NCBI GenBank assembly: GCA_018715425.1
Contig: DVLR01000019.1
Location: 1 to 5,286, forward strand
Reading direction: 5' to 3'
Source of the DNA: Candidatus Merdenecus merdavium
Lineage (GTDB): Bacteria; Bacillota; Clostridia; Lachnospirales; Lachnospiraceae
Length of the DNA stretch: 5,286 nucleotides
Positions 1 to 5,286 of the stretch are shown here, piece after piece (within the stretch, counting starts at the first letter, position 1; every line of letters starts with the position of its first letter). The notes below the pieces were generated by a model. The model was not told where the DNA came from. It searched no databases and was given only the letters and a program-made list of their open reading frames with translations. Made by a program: the position numbers and the translations under genes.

Positions 1-79
1 TCTCGGCATGCTGATGGTATAGGATTTTAGCAGTTTTGCCAGATAAAATAAAGTCTTCATGAATAAATGGATTCGCCAT
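1..79 (-). CDS. uxaC: Glucuronate isomerase, N-terminal fragment (cut by window edge)
   Basis: Only the first 26 codons are present; the gene continues beyond position 1. The translation from the ATG at 79-77 contains NPFIHEDFILSGKTAKILYH, which resembles the conserved N-terminus of uronate isomerases (E. coli UxaC begins with a similar PFM-DFLL---A--LYH pattern, from memory). The family interconverts D-glucuronate and D-fructuronate (and D-galacturonate and D-tagaturonate) in the cytoplasm. The ATG shares its A with the TAA stop of uxuB (TAATG), and a GAGGA Shine-Dalgarno lies inside the end of uxuB at 91-87, 7 nt upstream, so translational coupling is likely. The context supports the call, since the enzyme would supply the substrate of the neighbouring fructuronate reductase. 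The metal-binding His motif expected a few residues further on lies outside the window, so the call rests on a short stretch plus context. Confidence 0.82.
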   Translation of the reverse strand, partial: MANPFIHEDFILSGKTAKILYHQHAE

Positions 80-1692
80 TAAGCAGTCCTCGTTTCTAAG
101 GTTTTTCTAACGGAGCCTGGGCCTGCAATCATTTCTGAAAAATATTCACATACAAGCTTGGCCATATTTACTTCGTATAGGTTTACACCAAAGATATTGG
201 CGTTTTCTAGTATCGGTTTTAAGATAGGTTCTACGTCCATTGTAGTTCCAAGTGTGATTGGTTTTAGAATCGGACACAGAGAGTCTAACAATGGATCTGG
301 GCTTAATTCAAAAGAGTTTCCTTTATCATCAACTGCCATCAGATATCGAAGCCATCCTGCGAATACCAGTGGAATCAGTTTCAAATCAGCAGTATCTAAA
401 TCAGGAGAATTCTGATATGCTTTGATGGTTTCGCCAAAGCGAATAGCTAACTTTTGAGATGTATCCGTAGCGATTCGTTGTGGTGTATCTGGCATAAATG
501 GATTAGGTATACGAACATTTAGCACGGTGTCGATGAATTCCTTTGGATCCAAGATGCCAGGATTGACTACTACTGGAAGACCTTCTACATAGCCAATTCT
601 CTCTACTAGCTTTCTCAAAGCTTCATCTTTCATTTCTGCTGAAATCAATTCATATTCAAGTAGGCAACCAAAGACAGCCAAAGCGGTATGGAGTGGATTT
701 AGGCAGGTACATACCTTCATCTTTTCAACTTTATCAACAGTTTCTCTGTCGGTAAAGATAAGACCACCTTTTTCCAGTTCTGGACGTCCATTAGGAAAGG
801 CATCTTCGATAACAAGATATTCACATTCTTCGGCATTAACGAAAGGAGCAATATAGGTATTCTTTGCAGTAATGACTGGATCAAGTCCTTCTACACCATC
901 GGATTTTAACATTGCTTCTACGGAAGCATCTGGACGAGGTGTAATCTTATCGATCATAGACCAAGGGAAAGACACAGAAGCAGGATCATCAATATATGCA
1001 GCAAATCCAGCATCAACCAGTTTATTCTCCACCCATTTTTTTGCAAAAGCAGATACAGCAGCATAGAGTTTATCTCCGTTATGAGAACAGTTATCCATAC
1101 TTACCATAGCAATTGGTTTAGCACCAGCTTGATACCGGGTATAGAGCAGTGCAACCACTTTTCCGATATAACTTTGGGGTGCATCTGGTCCTTGCTCCAT
1201 ATCGGCTGCAACAGATGGTAGTAGCGTTCCTTTACCATCTGTTAGGCTATATCCTTTTTCTGTAATGGTAAAACTAGCCATTTGTAGAGAATCCTTTGTG
1301 AAGATCTCTTTTAATCGGCCATAGCTCATTTCATTATCACTATCTAATGTTAAGGATTCTACAACGCTACCGACTACGTTTTTTTCTACAGAGCCATTGG
1401 CTTTTAATGTAGCGAGAATACTATAGCCATCATGAGGTAAATTCATTTTTTCAATGATTTCGTAGTCAAAACCTTCTGCTACGATTAGGCCACGGTCAAG
1501 TACTCCTTCATTTAAAAGGTTTTGTACAACATTTGCCTGAAAAGCACGGAAGATATTACCAGCGCCGAAATGAATCCAGAAAGGATTTTCTTTTGTCCTT
1601 TCGGTAACTTCCTTACGAGAGTAAGAAGGGAGATGATAACCCTTAGCCTCCCATTCAGTGCGGTTTTGTAAGCCGTTTTCGTTTAATTGCAT
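79..1692 (-). CDS. uxuB: Fructuronate reductase (D-mannonate oxidoreductase), long-chain mannitol dehydrogenase family
   Basis: Predicted cytoplasmic enzyme of 537 residues that reduces D-fructuronate to D-mannonate with NAD(P)H, the step between UxaC and UxuA. Seen in the sequence: a Rossmann nucleotide-binding motif FGAGNIFRAF at residues 42-51, the family stretch SMDNCSHNGDK at 198-208, and the catalytic segment KVCTCLNPLHTALA at 326-339, in which K326, N332 and H335 are the likely counterparts of the Lys-Asn-His set of mannitol 2-dehydrogenases. The N-terminal domain spans roughly residues 37-290 and the helical C-terminal domain roughly 305-520. The protein is about 50 residues longer than E. 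coli UxuB (about 486 aa, from memory). The ATG at 1692-1690 is preceded by AAAGGAG at 1708-1702 (9 nt spacing), embedded in the end of uxuA. The gap after the uxuA stop is 1 nt, and the stop overlaps the next start. A tagaturonate reductase (UxaB) is the main alternative; adjacency to uxuA favours UxuB. Confidence 0.93.
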   Translation of the reverse strand: MQLNENGLQNRTEWEAKGYHLPSYSRKEVTERTKENPFWIHFGAGNIFRAFQANVVQNLLNEGVLDRGLIVAEGFDYEIIEKMNLPHDGYSILATLKANGSVEKNVVGSVVESLTLDSDNEMSYGRLKEIFTKDSLQMASFTITEKGYSLTDGKGTLLPSVAADMEQGPDAPQSYIGKVVALLYTRYQAGAKPIAMVSMDNCSHNGDKLYAAVSAFAKKWVENKLVDAGFAAYIDDPASVSFPWSMIDKITPRPDASVEAMLKSDGVEGLDPVITAKNTYIAPFVNAEECEYLVIEDAFPNGRPELEKGGLIFTDRETVDKVEKMKVCTCLNPLHTALAVFGCLLEYELISAEMKDEALRKLVERIGYVEGLPVVVNPGILDPKEFIDTVLNVRIPNPFMPDTPQRIATDTSQKLAIRFGETIKAYQNSPDLDTADLKLIPLVFAGWLRYLMAVDDKGNSFELSPDPLLDSLCPILKPITLGTTMDVEPILKPILENANIFGVNLYEVNMAKLVCEYFSEMIAGPGSVRKTLETRTA

Positions 1693-1693
1693 A

Positions 1694-2761
1694 TTATTTT
1701 TCTCCTTTCACAATGGCTTCCCATAATCCATTTAAATAAGTTGCACCAAGGGCACGGTCATAAAGTCCATATCCAGGCATAGCTACTTCATCCCAAATCA
1801 TTCGACCGTGATCAGGGCGGATAGGTCCTGTGAATCCGATATCATGTAATGCTTTCATGATTTCATACATATCGAAGGTTCCGTCTGAGGAAAGGTGGGC
1901 AGCTTCTTCAAAGTCTGTTGGAGAGTTAAATTTCAAATTACGAACATGGGCGAAATGGATTCTTCCTTTTAAAGAGCGAATCATATCAGGAAGATCATTT
2001 TCTAAGTTGGTTCCATAGGAGCCAGAGCAGAAAGTTACGCCGTTATGTGGATCATCAACCATATCCATCATGCGTAGAATATTTTTCTTGTTGATGATGA
2101 TACGTGGAAGACCAAATACACTCCAAGCTGGATCGTCTGGGTGGATAGCCATGTTGATATCATACTGGTTACAAACTGGCATGATACGTTCCAAAAAGTA
2201 TTTTAAGTTTTCAAATAATTTATCATCGTCAATATCTTTATACATAGCAAATAAATCTTTGATTTTAGCCATTCTTTCTGGTTCCCATCCTGGCATGATG
2301 GTACCATTCATATCATCAGCAATAGATTCAAACATGTTTTCAGGATTTAATGCATCTACAGCATCTTGGGTATAAGCTAAGACAGTGGAACCATCTGGGC
2401 GCACTCTTGCAAGTTCGGTTCTGGTCCAGTCAAATACTGGCATAAAATTGTAACAAACTAAATGAATTCCTTCTTTTCCTAAATTTTCTAGGGTTTCGAT
2501 ATAATTGTCAATATACACATCACGGTCAGCAGCACCAGTTTTTATGGCATCATGGACATTAACACTTTCAATACCAGAAACTCGTAGTCCAGCAGCTTCT
2601 ACTTCTGCTACCATTTCACGAATACGTTCACGGCTCCATACTTCCCCTGGGGCTGTATCATAAAGGGTTGTGATAACACCTGTTACGCCTGGAATCTGGC
2701 GAATTTGTTGTAAAGTTACTGTATCAAATTTTGAACCATACCATCTTAATGTCATTTCCAT
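1694..2761 (-). CDS. uxuA: Mannonate dehydratase
   Basis: Dehydrates D-mannonate to 2-keto-3-deoxy-D-gluconate (EC 4.2.1.8), a metal-dependent TIM-barrel enzyme of the xylose-isomerase-like superfamily. From the ATG at 2761 it has 355 residues, close to the Bacillus/Streptococcus type and shorter than E. coli UxuA (about 394, from memory). Visible family motifs: MTLRWYG at the N-terminus, MAIHPDDP near 204-211, FCSGSYG at 244-250, HFAHVRN at 269-275, RPDHGR at 315-320 and PGYGLYDRALGATYLNGL near the end. By comparison with S. suis ManD (from memory), H207, C245, H272 and D317 are the likely Mn2+ ligands, with H318 and a Tyr of GYGLY in catalysis. A TTG at 2767-2765 would add two residues, but AAAGGA at 2777-2772 lies 10 nt from the ATG and only 4 nt from the TTG, so ATG is chosen. 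It is the first gene of the operon, with a promoter just upstream. Confidence 0.96.
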   Translation of the reverse strand: MEMTLRWYGSKFDTVTLQQIRQIPGVTGVITTLYDTAPGEVWSRERIREMVAEVEAAGLRVSGIESVNVHDAIKTGAADRDVYIDNYIETLENLGKEGIHLVCYNFMPVFDWTRTELARVRPDGSTVLAYTQDAVDALNPENMFESIADDMNGTIMPGWEPERMAKIKDLFAMYKDIDDDKLFENLKYFLERIMPVCNQYDINMAIHPDDPAWSVFGLPRIIINKKNILRMMDMVDDPHNGVTFCSGSYGTNLENDLPDMIRSLKGRIHFAHVRNLKFNSPTDFEEAAHLSSDGTFDMYEIMKALHDIGFTGPIRPDHGRMIWDEVAMPGYGLYDRALGATYLNGLWEAIVKGEK

Positions 2762-2771
2762 AATCAAATCA

Positions 2772-2777
2772 TCCTTT
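2772..2777 (-). promoter_or_regulatory. Ribosome binding site of uxuA
   Basis: AAAGGA on the minus strand, 10 nt before the ATG at 2761 and 4 nt before the in-frame TTG at 2767. The spacing decides for the ATG start. It lies partly inside the 13-bp palindrome at 2775-2787. Confidence 0.75.
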
Positions 2778-2787
2778 CTTAAAGAAA
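2775..2787. repeat. 13-bp A/T-rich palindrome in the uxuA leader
   Basis: TTTCTT-A-AAGAAA is a perfect inverted repeat with a one-base centre. It sits in the uxuA 5' leader, downstream of the predicted start of transcription, and one arm overlaps the Shine-Dalgarno. It could be an operator or a chance A/T-rich palindrome; as RNA it would be too tight and weak a hairpin to matter much. Confidence 0.35.
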
Positions 2788-2803
2788 ATTATCTGTTAAA
2801 TCT

Positions 2804-2831
2804 AGTATAAGTTATTCTAAAAAAAAAGCAA
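2804..2831 (-). promoter_or_regulatory. Predicted sigma-A promoter of the uxuA-uxuB-uxaC operon
   Basis: On the minus strand, TTGCTT (2831-2826) is followed after 16 nt by TATACT (2809-2804). The -10 matches consensus at 5 of 6 positions and the -35 at 3 of 6. The spacer contains most of a run of nine T. Transcription would start near 2797, giving a leader of about 36 nt. The weak -35 is what one expects of a promoter needing an activator, and the candidate AraC-type direct repeat at 2841-2870 ends about 10 bp upstream of it. Confidence 0.6.
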
Positions 2832-2840
2832 TTGGTGAAC

Positions 2841-2870
2841 TTGTTGCTTACATTGTAAAAGTTGTGGTTT
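2841..2870 (+). promoter_or_regulatory. Candidate AraC-family binding site: direct repeat with 21-bp spacing
   Basis: TTGTTGCTT (2841-2849) and TTGTGGTTT (2862-2870) match at 7 of 9 positions and start exactly 21 bp apart, two helical turns, the spacing typical of paired half-sites of AraC-family dimers. The pair lies just upstream of the uxuA -35 and over the predicted promoter of the regulator gene, a position suited to activating uxuA and repressing the regulator's own gene. The repeat is short and in A/T-rich DNA, so it is a hypothesis. Confidence 0.35.
2848..2858. repeat. 11-bp palindrome TTACA-T-TGTAA
   Basis: Perfect inverted repeat with a one-base centre in the middle of the divergent intergenic region, between the two half-sites of the candidate direct repeat and overlapping the predicted -35 of the regulator gene. 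It is a possible operator, possibly for a second regulator. Confidence 0.3.
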
Positions 2871-2882
2871 TGTGATAAAGTA
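2853..2882 (+). promoter_or_regulatory. Weak candidate promoter of the AraC-family gene
   Basis: TTGTAA (2853-2858) followed after 18 nt by TAAAGT (2877-2882), each 4 of 6 to consensus. An overlapping alternative is an extended -10, TGT-GATAAA, with the hexamer at 2874-2879 and 15 nt from the same -35. Either would start transcription near 2886-2890, about 55 nt before the start codon. Weak matches, as often found for regulator genes. Confidence 0.35.
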
Positions 2883-2891
2883 AAGACAGAA

Positions 2892-2906
2892 ATCCAATGG
2901 TTGGAT
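2892..2906 (+). repeat. Inverted repeat ATCCAA-TGG-TTGGAT in the regulator leader
   Basis: Perfect 6-bp arms around a 3-base centre, placed just downstream of the predicted transcription start of the AraC-family gene. It could be an operator acting as a roadblock for autoregulation or a small 5' hairpin in the mRNA. It is too far from the coding start (36 nt) to hide the ribosome binding site. Confidence 0.4.
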
Positions 2907-2929
2907 GAGAAAATTTGTTTTTTGATGAT

Positions 2930-2936
2930 AAGGAGG
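2930..2936 (+). promoter_or_regulatory. Ribosome binding site of the AraC-family gene
   Basis: AAGGAGG, a full-strength Shine-Dalgarno, 5 nt before the ATG at 2942. It lies downstream of an in-frame TTG at 2915, so it rules that longer start out. Confidence 0.85.
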
Positions 2937-2941
2937 ATGGA

Positions 2942-3820
2942 ATGAAAAAAAATTTACAGACTGCATTTAGTAGAAGACAGTATATGTATTCGGAAGATTT
3001 TGAAATTTATTATTATCATGACTTAGCACGTTTGCAAATGGAAAGTCATAAACATGATTATTATGAATTCTACTTTTTTTTAGAAGGGGATGTTGTCATT
3101 CGGATTGAAGAACAGGAGTATCCTTTAACACCAGGTGATATGGTTTTGATTCCACCTCATATCAAACATCATGTAGTGATCCGCAGCCAAGAACAGCCCT
3201 ACAGAAGGTTTGTTTTTTGGGTTAGCGAGAAGTATTGTCATCGTCTCACCGATGCTTCACCTGATTACGTATATCTGATGCAATATGTTCAGCTTAATAA
3301 AGAATATGTTTTCCATAACGATGTGATTTCCTTTAATACCATTCAATCCAAAATTTTTGGTCTCATAGAGGAGCTTAATTCCAATAGATTTGGTAAGGAA
3401 GCAAGATTATCACTTTGTGTCAACGATCTGGTCTTACATTTAAATAGAGTAGTTCATGAACAGAAACACCCTAAAACTTCACGGGAAGAGTTGCGTCTAT
3501 ATCAAAACTTAATGAATTTTATAGAAGAACATTTAGAAGAAGATTTATCATTAGACAGATTGTCAAAAGAATTCTATGTGAGCAAGTATTATATCGCTCA
3601 TATGTTTAAAGATAATATAGGGATTTCCACCCATCAATATATCACCAAAAAACGATTGGCGGCAGTGAAAGATGCCATTGCAGGAAATGTCAGCATTAGT
3701 GAGGCATATTTACTCTATGGATTTCAAGATTATTCTAGCTTTTACCGGGCGTTTAAAAAGGAGTTTGGAATGTCACCTCGAGAGTTTAAAGAGAGCAATA
3801 GCTATATTTATAGTAAATAA
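2942..3820 (+). CDS. AraC-family transcriptional regulator with cupin sensor domain
   Basis: A 292-residue cytoplasmic DNA-binding regulator, the usual length for the family. The N-terminal cupin-like domain is seen at about residues 35-85: a His-rich stretch (SHKHDYYEFYFFLEGD), then LTPGDMVLIPPHIKHHV, with the PGD turn and late histidines typical of AraC sensor domains. The C-terminal domain (about 190-285) has two helix-turn-helix units: LSLDRLSKEFYVSKYYIAHMFK at 202-223, and ISEAYLLYGFQDYSSFYRAFKKEFGMSPREF at 252-282, the latter being the AraC signature. The ATG at 2942 is chosen over an in-frame TTG at 2915 because of AAGGAGG at 2930-2936. It is transcribed divergently from uxuA, so it probably regulates the hexuronate operon (and itself) in response to a uronate or pathway intermediate; the ligand and the sign of control are inference. 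No terminator hairpin follows, so some read-through into the polymerase gene is possible. Confidence 0.93.
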   Translation: MKKNLQTAFSRRQYMYSEDFEIYYYHDLARLQMESHKHDYYEFYFFLEGDVVIRIEEQEYPLTPGDMVLIPPHIKHHVVIRSQEQPYRRFVFWVSEKYCHRLTDASPDYVYLMQYVQLNKEYVFHNDVISFNTIQSKIFGLIEELNSNRFGKEARLSLCVNDLVLHLNRVVHEQKHPKTSREELRLYQNLMNFIEEHLEEDLSLDRLSKEFYVSKYYIAHMFKDNIGISTHQYITKKRLAAVKDAIAGNVSISEAYLLYGFQDYSSFYRAFKKEFGMSPREFKESNSYIYSK

Positions 3821-3852
3821 TGGATCTTCATACAAAACGGGTGAAATTACCA

Positions 3853-3881
3853 TTGAAAGGAAAGGATAAATAAGCTATAAT
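3853..3881 (+). promoter_or_regulatory. Sigma-A promoter of the Y-family polymerase gene
   Basis: TTGAAA (3853-3858), 17-nt spacer, TATAAT (3876-3881): the -10 is perfect and the -35 matches at 5 of 6 positions with ideal spacing. This is the strongest promoter-like sequence in the window. Transcription would start near 3888, inside the adjoining LexA-type box, giving a leader of about 44 nt. An intrinsically strong promoter held off by a repressor is the usual SOS design. Confidence 0.8.
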
Positions 3882-3882
3882 A

Positions 3883-3896
3883 AGAACAAACGTTCT
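3883..3896. promoter_or_regulatory. LexA (SOS) operator
   Basis: AGAAC-AAAC-GTTCT: a 14-bp palindrome with perfect 5-bp arms and the GAAC-N4-GTTC core of the Gram-positive LexA/DinR box (Bacillus consensus CGAACRNRYGTTYC, from memory; the central AAAC also fits, only the outermost bases differ). It begins 1 bp after the -10 hexamer and covers the predicted transcription start, so bound LexA would block the polymerase promoter. DNA damage would relieve this through RecA-stimulated LexA cleavage. Confidence 0.85.
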
Positions 3897-3916
3897 GTAA
3901 GGGCCAAGAGTTGGAA

Positions 3917-3924
3917 AAGAGGTG
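3917..3924 (+). promoter_or_regulatory. Ribosome binding site of the Y-family polymerase gene
   Basis: AAGAGGTG, a near-consensus Shine-Dalgarno whose GAGG core lies 9 nt before GTG at 3932. An in-frame TTG at 3929 is 6 nt away and is a less likely start. Confidence 0.65.
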
Positions 3925-3931
3925 TGATTTG

Positions 3932-5286
3932 GTGAAGAACAAAAACCGTACTTATATAGCTATTGATTTAAAATCCTTTTATGCATCGGTAGAATGTGTA
4001 GATCGGCAGTTAGATCCAATGACAACGAATCTTGTAGTTGCTGACTCAAGTCGCACCGAGAAAACCATTTGTCTTGCAGTAACCCCATCCCTGAAGGCAT
4101 ATGGAATTCCAGGTCGTGCAAGGTTGTTTGAGGTAGTACAGAAGGTAAAAGAAATCAATATAGAAAGGCAGCGTAAGGCTCCAGGGAGGGTATTCCAAGG
4201 ATCTTCTAGTGATGATACGAAGATCAAAGCCTCTCCTGAGCTGGCTGTAGACTATATCATTGCGCCACCAAGAATGTCCCATTATATTGAGTGGAGCACT
4301 AAGATTTATCATATTTATTTAAAATATATTGCTCCAGAAGACATCCATGTATATTCTATTGATGAAGTTTTCATAGATGCTACCGATTATTTACTCACCT
4401 ATCAGCTTACGGCTCGTAAGTTAGCAAGTAAGATGATTCAAGATATCTTATCAACAACAGGAATTACGGCAACGGCAGGAATCGGCACTAATTTATATCT
4501 TTGTAAGATCGCCATGGATATTGGAGCAAAGCATGTTGCTCCAGATCAATATGGTGTAAGAATTGCAGAGTTAAATGAGACCACTTATCGCCAGCAATTA
4601 TGGAATCATCGGCCTATTCGGGATTTTTGGCGAGTTGGTAGGGGATATGCAAAAAAATTAGAGCAGGTTGGACTCTTTACTATGGGAGATGTGGCAAGGT
4701 GCTCCGTTGGAAGAGAAGATGAATATTATAATGAAGGTCTTTTGTATAAGTTGTTCGGTGTAAATGCAGAATTGTTAATTGATCATGCCTGGGGCTGGGA
4801 GTCATGTACCATGGCAGATATTAAAGCATATCGACCTCGTTCCAATAGTATGGGATCGGGGCAGGTACTCCAAAGTCCTTATACCATTGAGAAAGCAAGG
4901 GTGGTGGTGCAGGAGATGGTGGATGCATTGGCACTGGATCTCCTTGATCAGAAGGTACTCACCGATCAATTAGTTTTAACCGTAGGGTATGATAAAGAAA
5001 GTTTGCAAGATTCAGAAGTAAGAAAGACATATAGAGGAGCAGTTTCTACCGATGGGTACGGACGCCAAATTCCTAAACATGCTCACGGTACAGCTAATCT
5101 TGGACGGCAGACATCTTCTGCAAAGCTGATGATGAAGGCAGCATTGGATCTATATGATAGAACGGTGAATGATCAATTGCTAGTTCGGCGGATATATGTT
5201 ACAGCCAATCACTTAATCCATGAAAGCATGGCATTGGCCAAGGAAGATGATTTTCGGCAACTGAATTTGTTTACGGAGGATTCTTT
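3932..5286 (+). CDS. Y-family translesion DNA polymerase (UmuC/DinB superfamily), 3' end beyond the window
   Basis: An open frame of 451 codons from GTG at 3932 to the window edge with no stop. Y-family polymerases copy past damaged bases at low fidelity. Seen: the N-terminal catalytic motif YIAIDLKSFYASVE at residues 8-21, with metal ligand D12 and likely steric-gate Y17; the palm motif VYSIDEVFID at 140-149 with D144 and E145; TAGIGTNLYLCKIAMDIGAKH shortly after; FWRVGRGYAKKLEQVGLFTMGD, the helix-hairpin-helix region; a little-finger region with SMGSGQVL; and QLNLF at 443-447, a sliding-clamp binding motif. D12 to D144 is about 37 residues longer than the matching distance in E. coli DinB, because of a charged stretch around residues 80-125. 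Proteins of this type occur in many Firmicutes, where some carry vague names such as DNA repair protein. An SOS box at the promoter fits the role. It looks intact and nearly complete (family about 480-500 aa, from memory). Confidence 0.92.
   Translation, partial: MKNKNRTYIAIDLKSFYASVECVDRQLDPMTTNLVVADSSRTEKTICLAVTPSLKAYGIPGRARLFEVVQKVKEINIERQRKAPGRVFQGSSSDDTKIKASPELAVDYIIAPPRMSHYIEWSTKIYHIYLKYIAPEDIHVYSIDEVFIDATDYLLTYQLTARKLASKMIQDILSTTGITATAGIGTNLYLCKIAMDIGAKHVAPDQYGVRIAELNETTYRQQLWNHRPIRDFWRVGRGYAKKLEQVGLFTMGDVARCSVGREDEYYNEGLLYKLFGVNAELLIDHAWGWESCTMADIKAYRPRSNSMGSGQVLQSPYTIEKARVVVQEMVDALALDLLDQKVLTDQLVLTVGYDKESLQDSEVRKTYRGAVSTDGYGRQIPKHAHGTANLGRQTSSAKLMMKAALDLYDRTVNDQLLVRRIYVTANHLIHESMALAKEDDFRQLNLFTEDS
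5258..5272 (+). other. Sliding-clamp (beta clamp) binding motif QLNLF in the polymerase
   Basis: Residues 443-447 of the polymerase read QLNLF, matching the bacterial beta-clamp binding consensus QLxLF. It lies in a charged, probably flexible tail (KEDDFR before, TED after), where Y-family polymerases carry this motif. It would recruit the enzyme to the replication clamp. Confidence 0.8.

Noticed and set aside
158..415. Open frame on the plus strand opposite uxuB
   Set aside because: It lies antisense to a well-conserved enzyme, has no ribosome binding site and no recognisable protein features. The same applies to plus-strand frames at 872-1066, 1830-2018 and 2070-2375.
2759..2767. TTG start at 2767 for uxuA (two extra residues)
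   Set aside because: Only 4 nt from the Shine-Dalgarno, whereas the ATG at 2761 has 10 nt spacing and gives the expected family N-terminus MEMTLRWYG.
2819..2827. Run of nine A as a terminator or slippage signal
   Set aside because: No G/C-rich hairpin adjoins it on either strand; it is better explained as the T-tract in the spacer of the uxuA promoter.
2854..2867. Possible catabolite-responsive (cre, CcpA) site near the uxuA promoter
   Set aside because: TGTAAAAGTTGTGG has three mismatches to the TGWAANCGNTNWCA consensus, including the central C and the terminal CA, so it is not convincing.
2915..2941. TTG start at 2915 for the AraC-family gene (nine extra residues)
   Set aside because: A perfect AAGGAGG lies downstream of that TTG and directly before the ATG at 2942; no Shine-Dalgarno precedes the TTG at proper distance.
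3672..3869. Small frame overlapping the end of the AraC-family gene
   Set aside because: It overlaps the second helix-turn-helix in another frame, and its tail runs through the polymerase promoter; no ribosome binding site.
3979..4312. Two overlapping minus-strand open frames inside the polymerase region
   Set aside because: Both are antisense to conserved polymerase motifs (the catalytic N-terminus and the approach to the SIDE motif) and show no domain or start signals.
4779..4973. Small plus-strand frame inside the polymerase gene
   Set aside because: It is an out-of-frame shadow of the polymerase, which stays open in its own frame with recognisable family sequence.

Overview
The window is AT-rich, with strong AAGGAGG/AAAGGAG-type Shine-Dalgarno sequences, sigma-A-like promoters and a Gram-positive-type LexA box. 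Together with the protein sequences this suggests a low-GC Firmicute, most likely a clostridial (Lachnospiraceae-like) gut or plant-polymer degrader. The assignment is by feel of the proteins and not by a search.

Layout: on the minus strand, reading from about 2800 down to 1, lies a hexuronate-catabolism operon: uxuA (mannonate dehydratase, 2761-1694), uxuB (fructuronate reductase of the long-chain mannitol dehydrogenase family, 1692-79) and the first 26 codons of a third gene that looks like uxaC (glucuronate isomerase, 79-1, cut by the window edge). The genes are packed with a 1-nt gap and then a TAATG stop/start overlap. Together they cover D-glucuronate -> D-fructuronate -> D-mannonate -> 2-keto-3-deoxygluconate, with gene order reversed relative to reaction order.

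Divergent from uxuA, and separated by about 180 bp, is an AraC-family regulator (2942-3820) with an N-terminal cupin sensor domain and a C-terminal double helix-turn-helix. The shared intergenic region holds a good promoter for uxuA, a weaker one for the regulator, an imperfect direct repeat spaced 21 bp, and three short inverted repeats. The simplest reading is that this protein is the local hexuronate-responsive regulator of the operon.

From 3821 on the content changes to DNA damage tolerance. A near-consensus promoter (TTGAAA-17-TATAAT) abuts a perfect-arm GAAC-N4-GTTC LexA operator, followed by a GTG-initiated Y-family translesion DNA polymerase (3932 to beyond the window end). It carries the catalytic SIDE motif, a roughly 35-40 residue longer stretch before that motif than in E. 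coli DinB/UmuC, and a QLNLF sliding-clamp-binding motif just before the edge.

I see no RNA gene, CRISPR array, insertion sequence or prophage feature, and no clear rho-independent terminator. Nothing here looks like a wholly new system. The most useful points are the SOS promoter, the polymerase insertion and the candidate regulator sites between the divergent genes.
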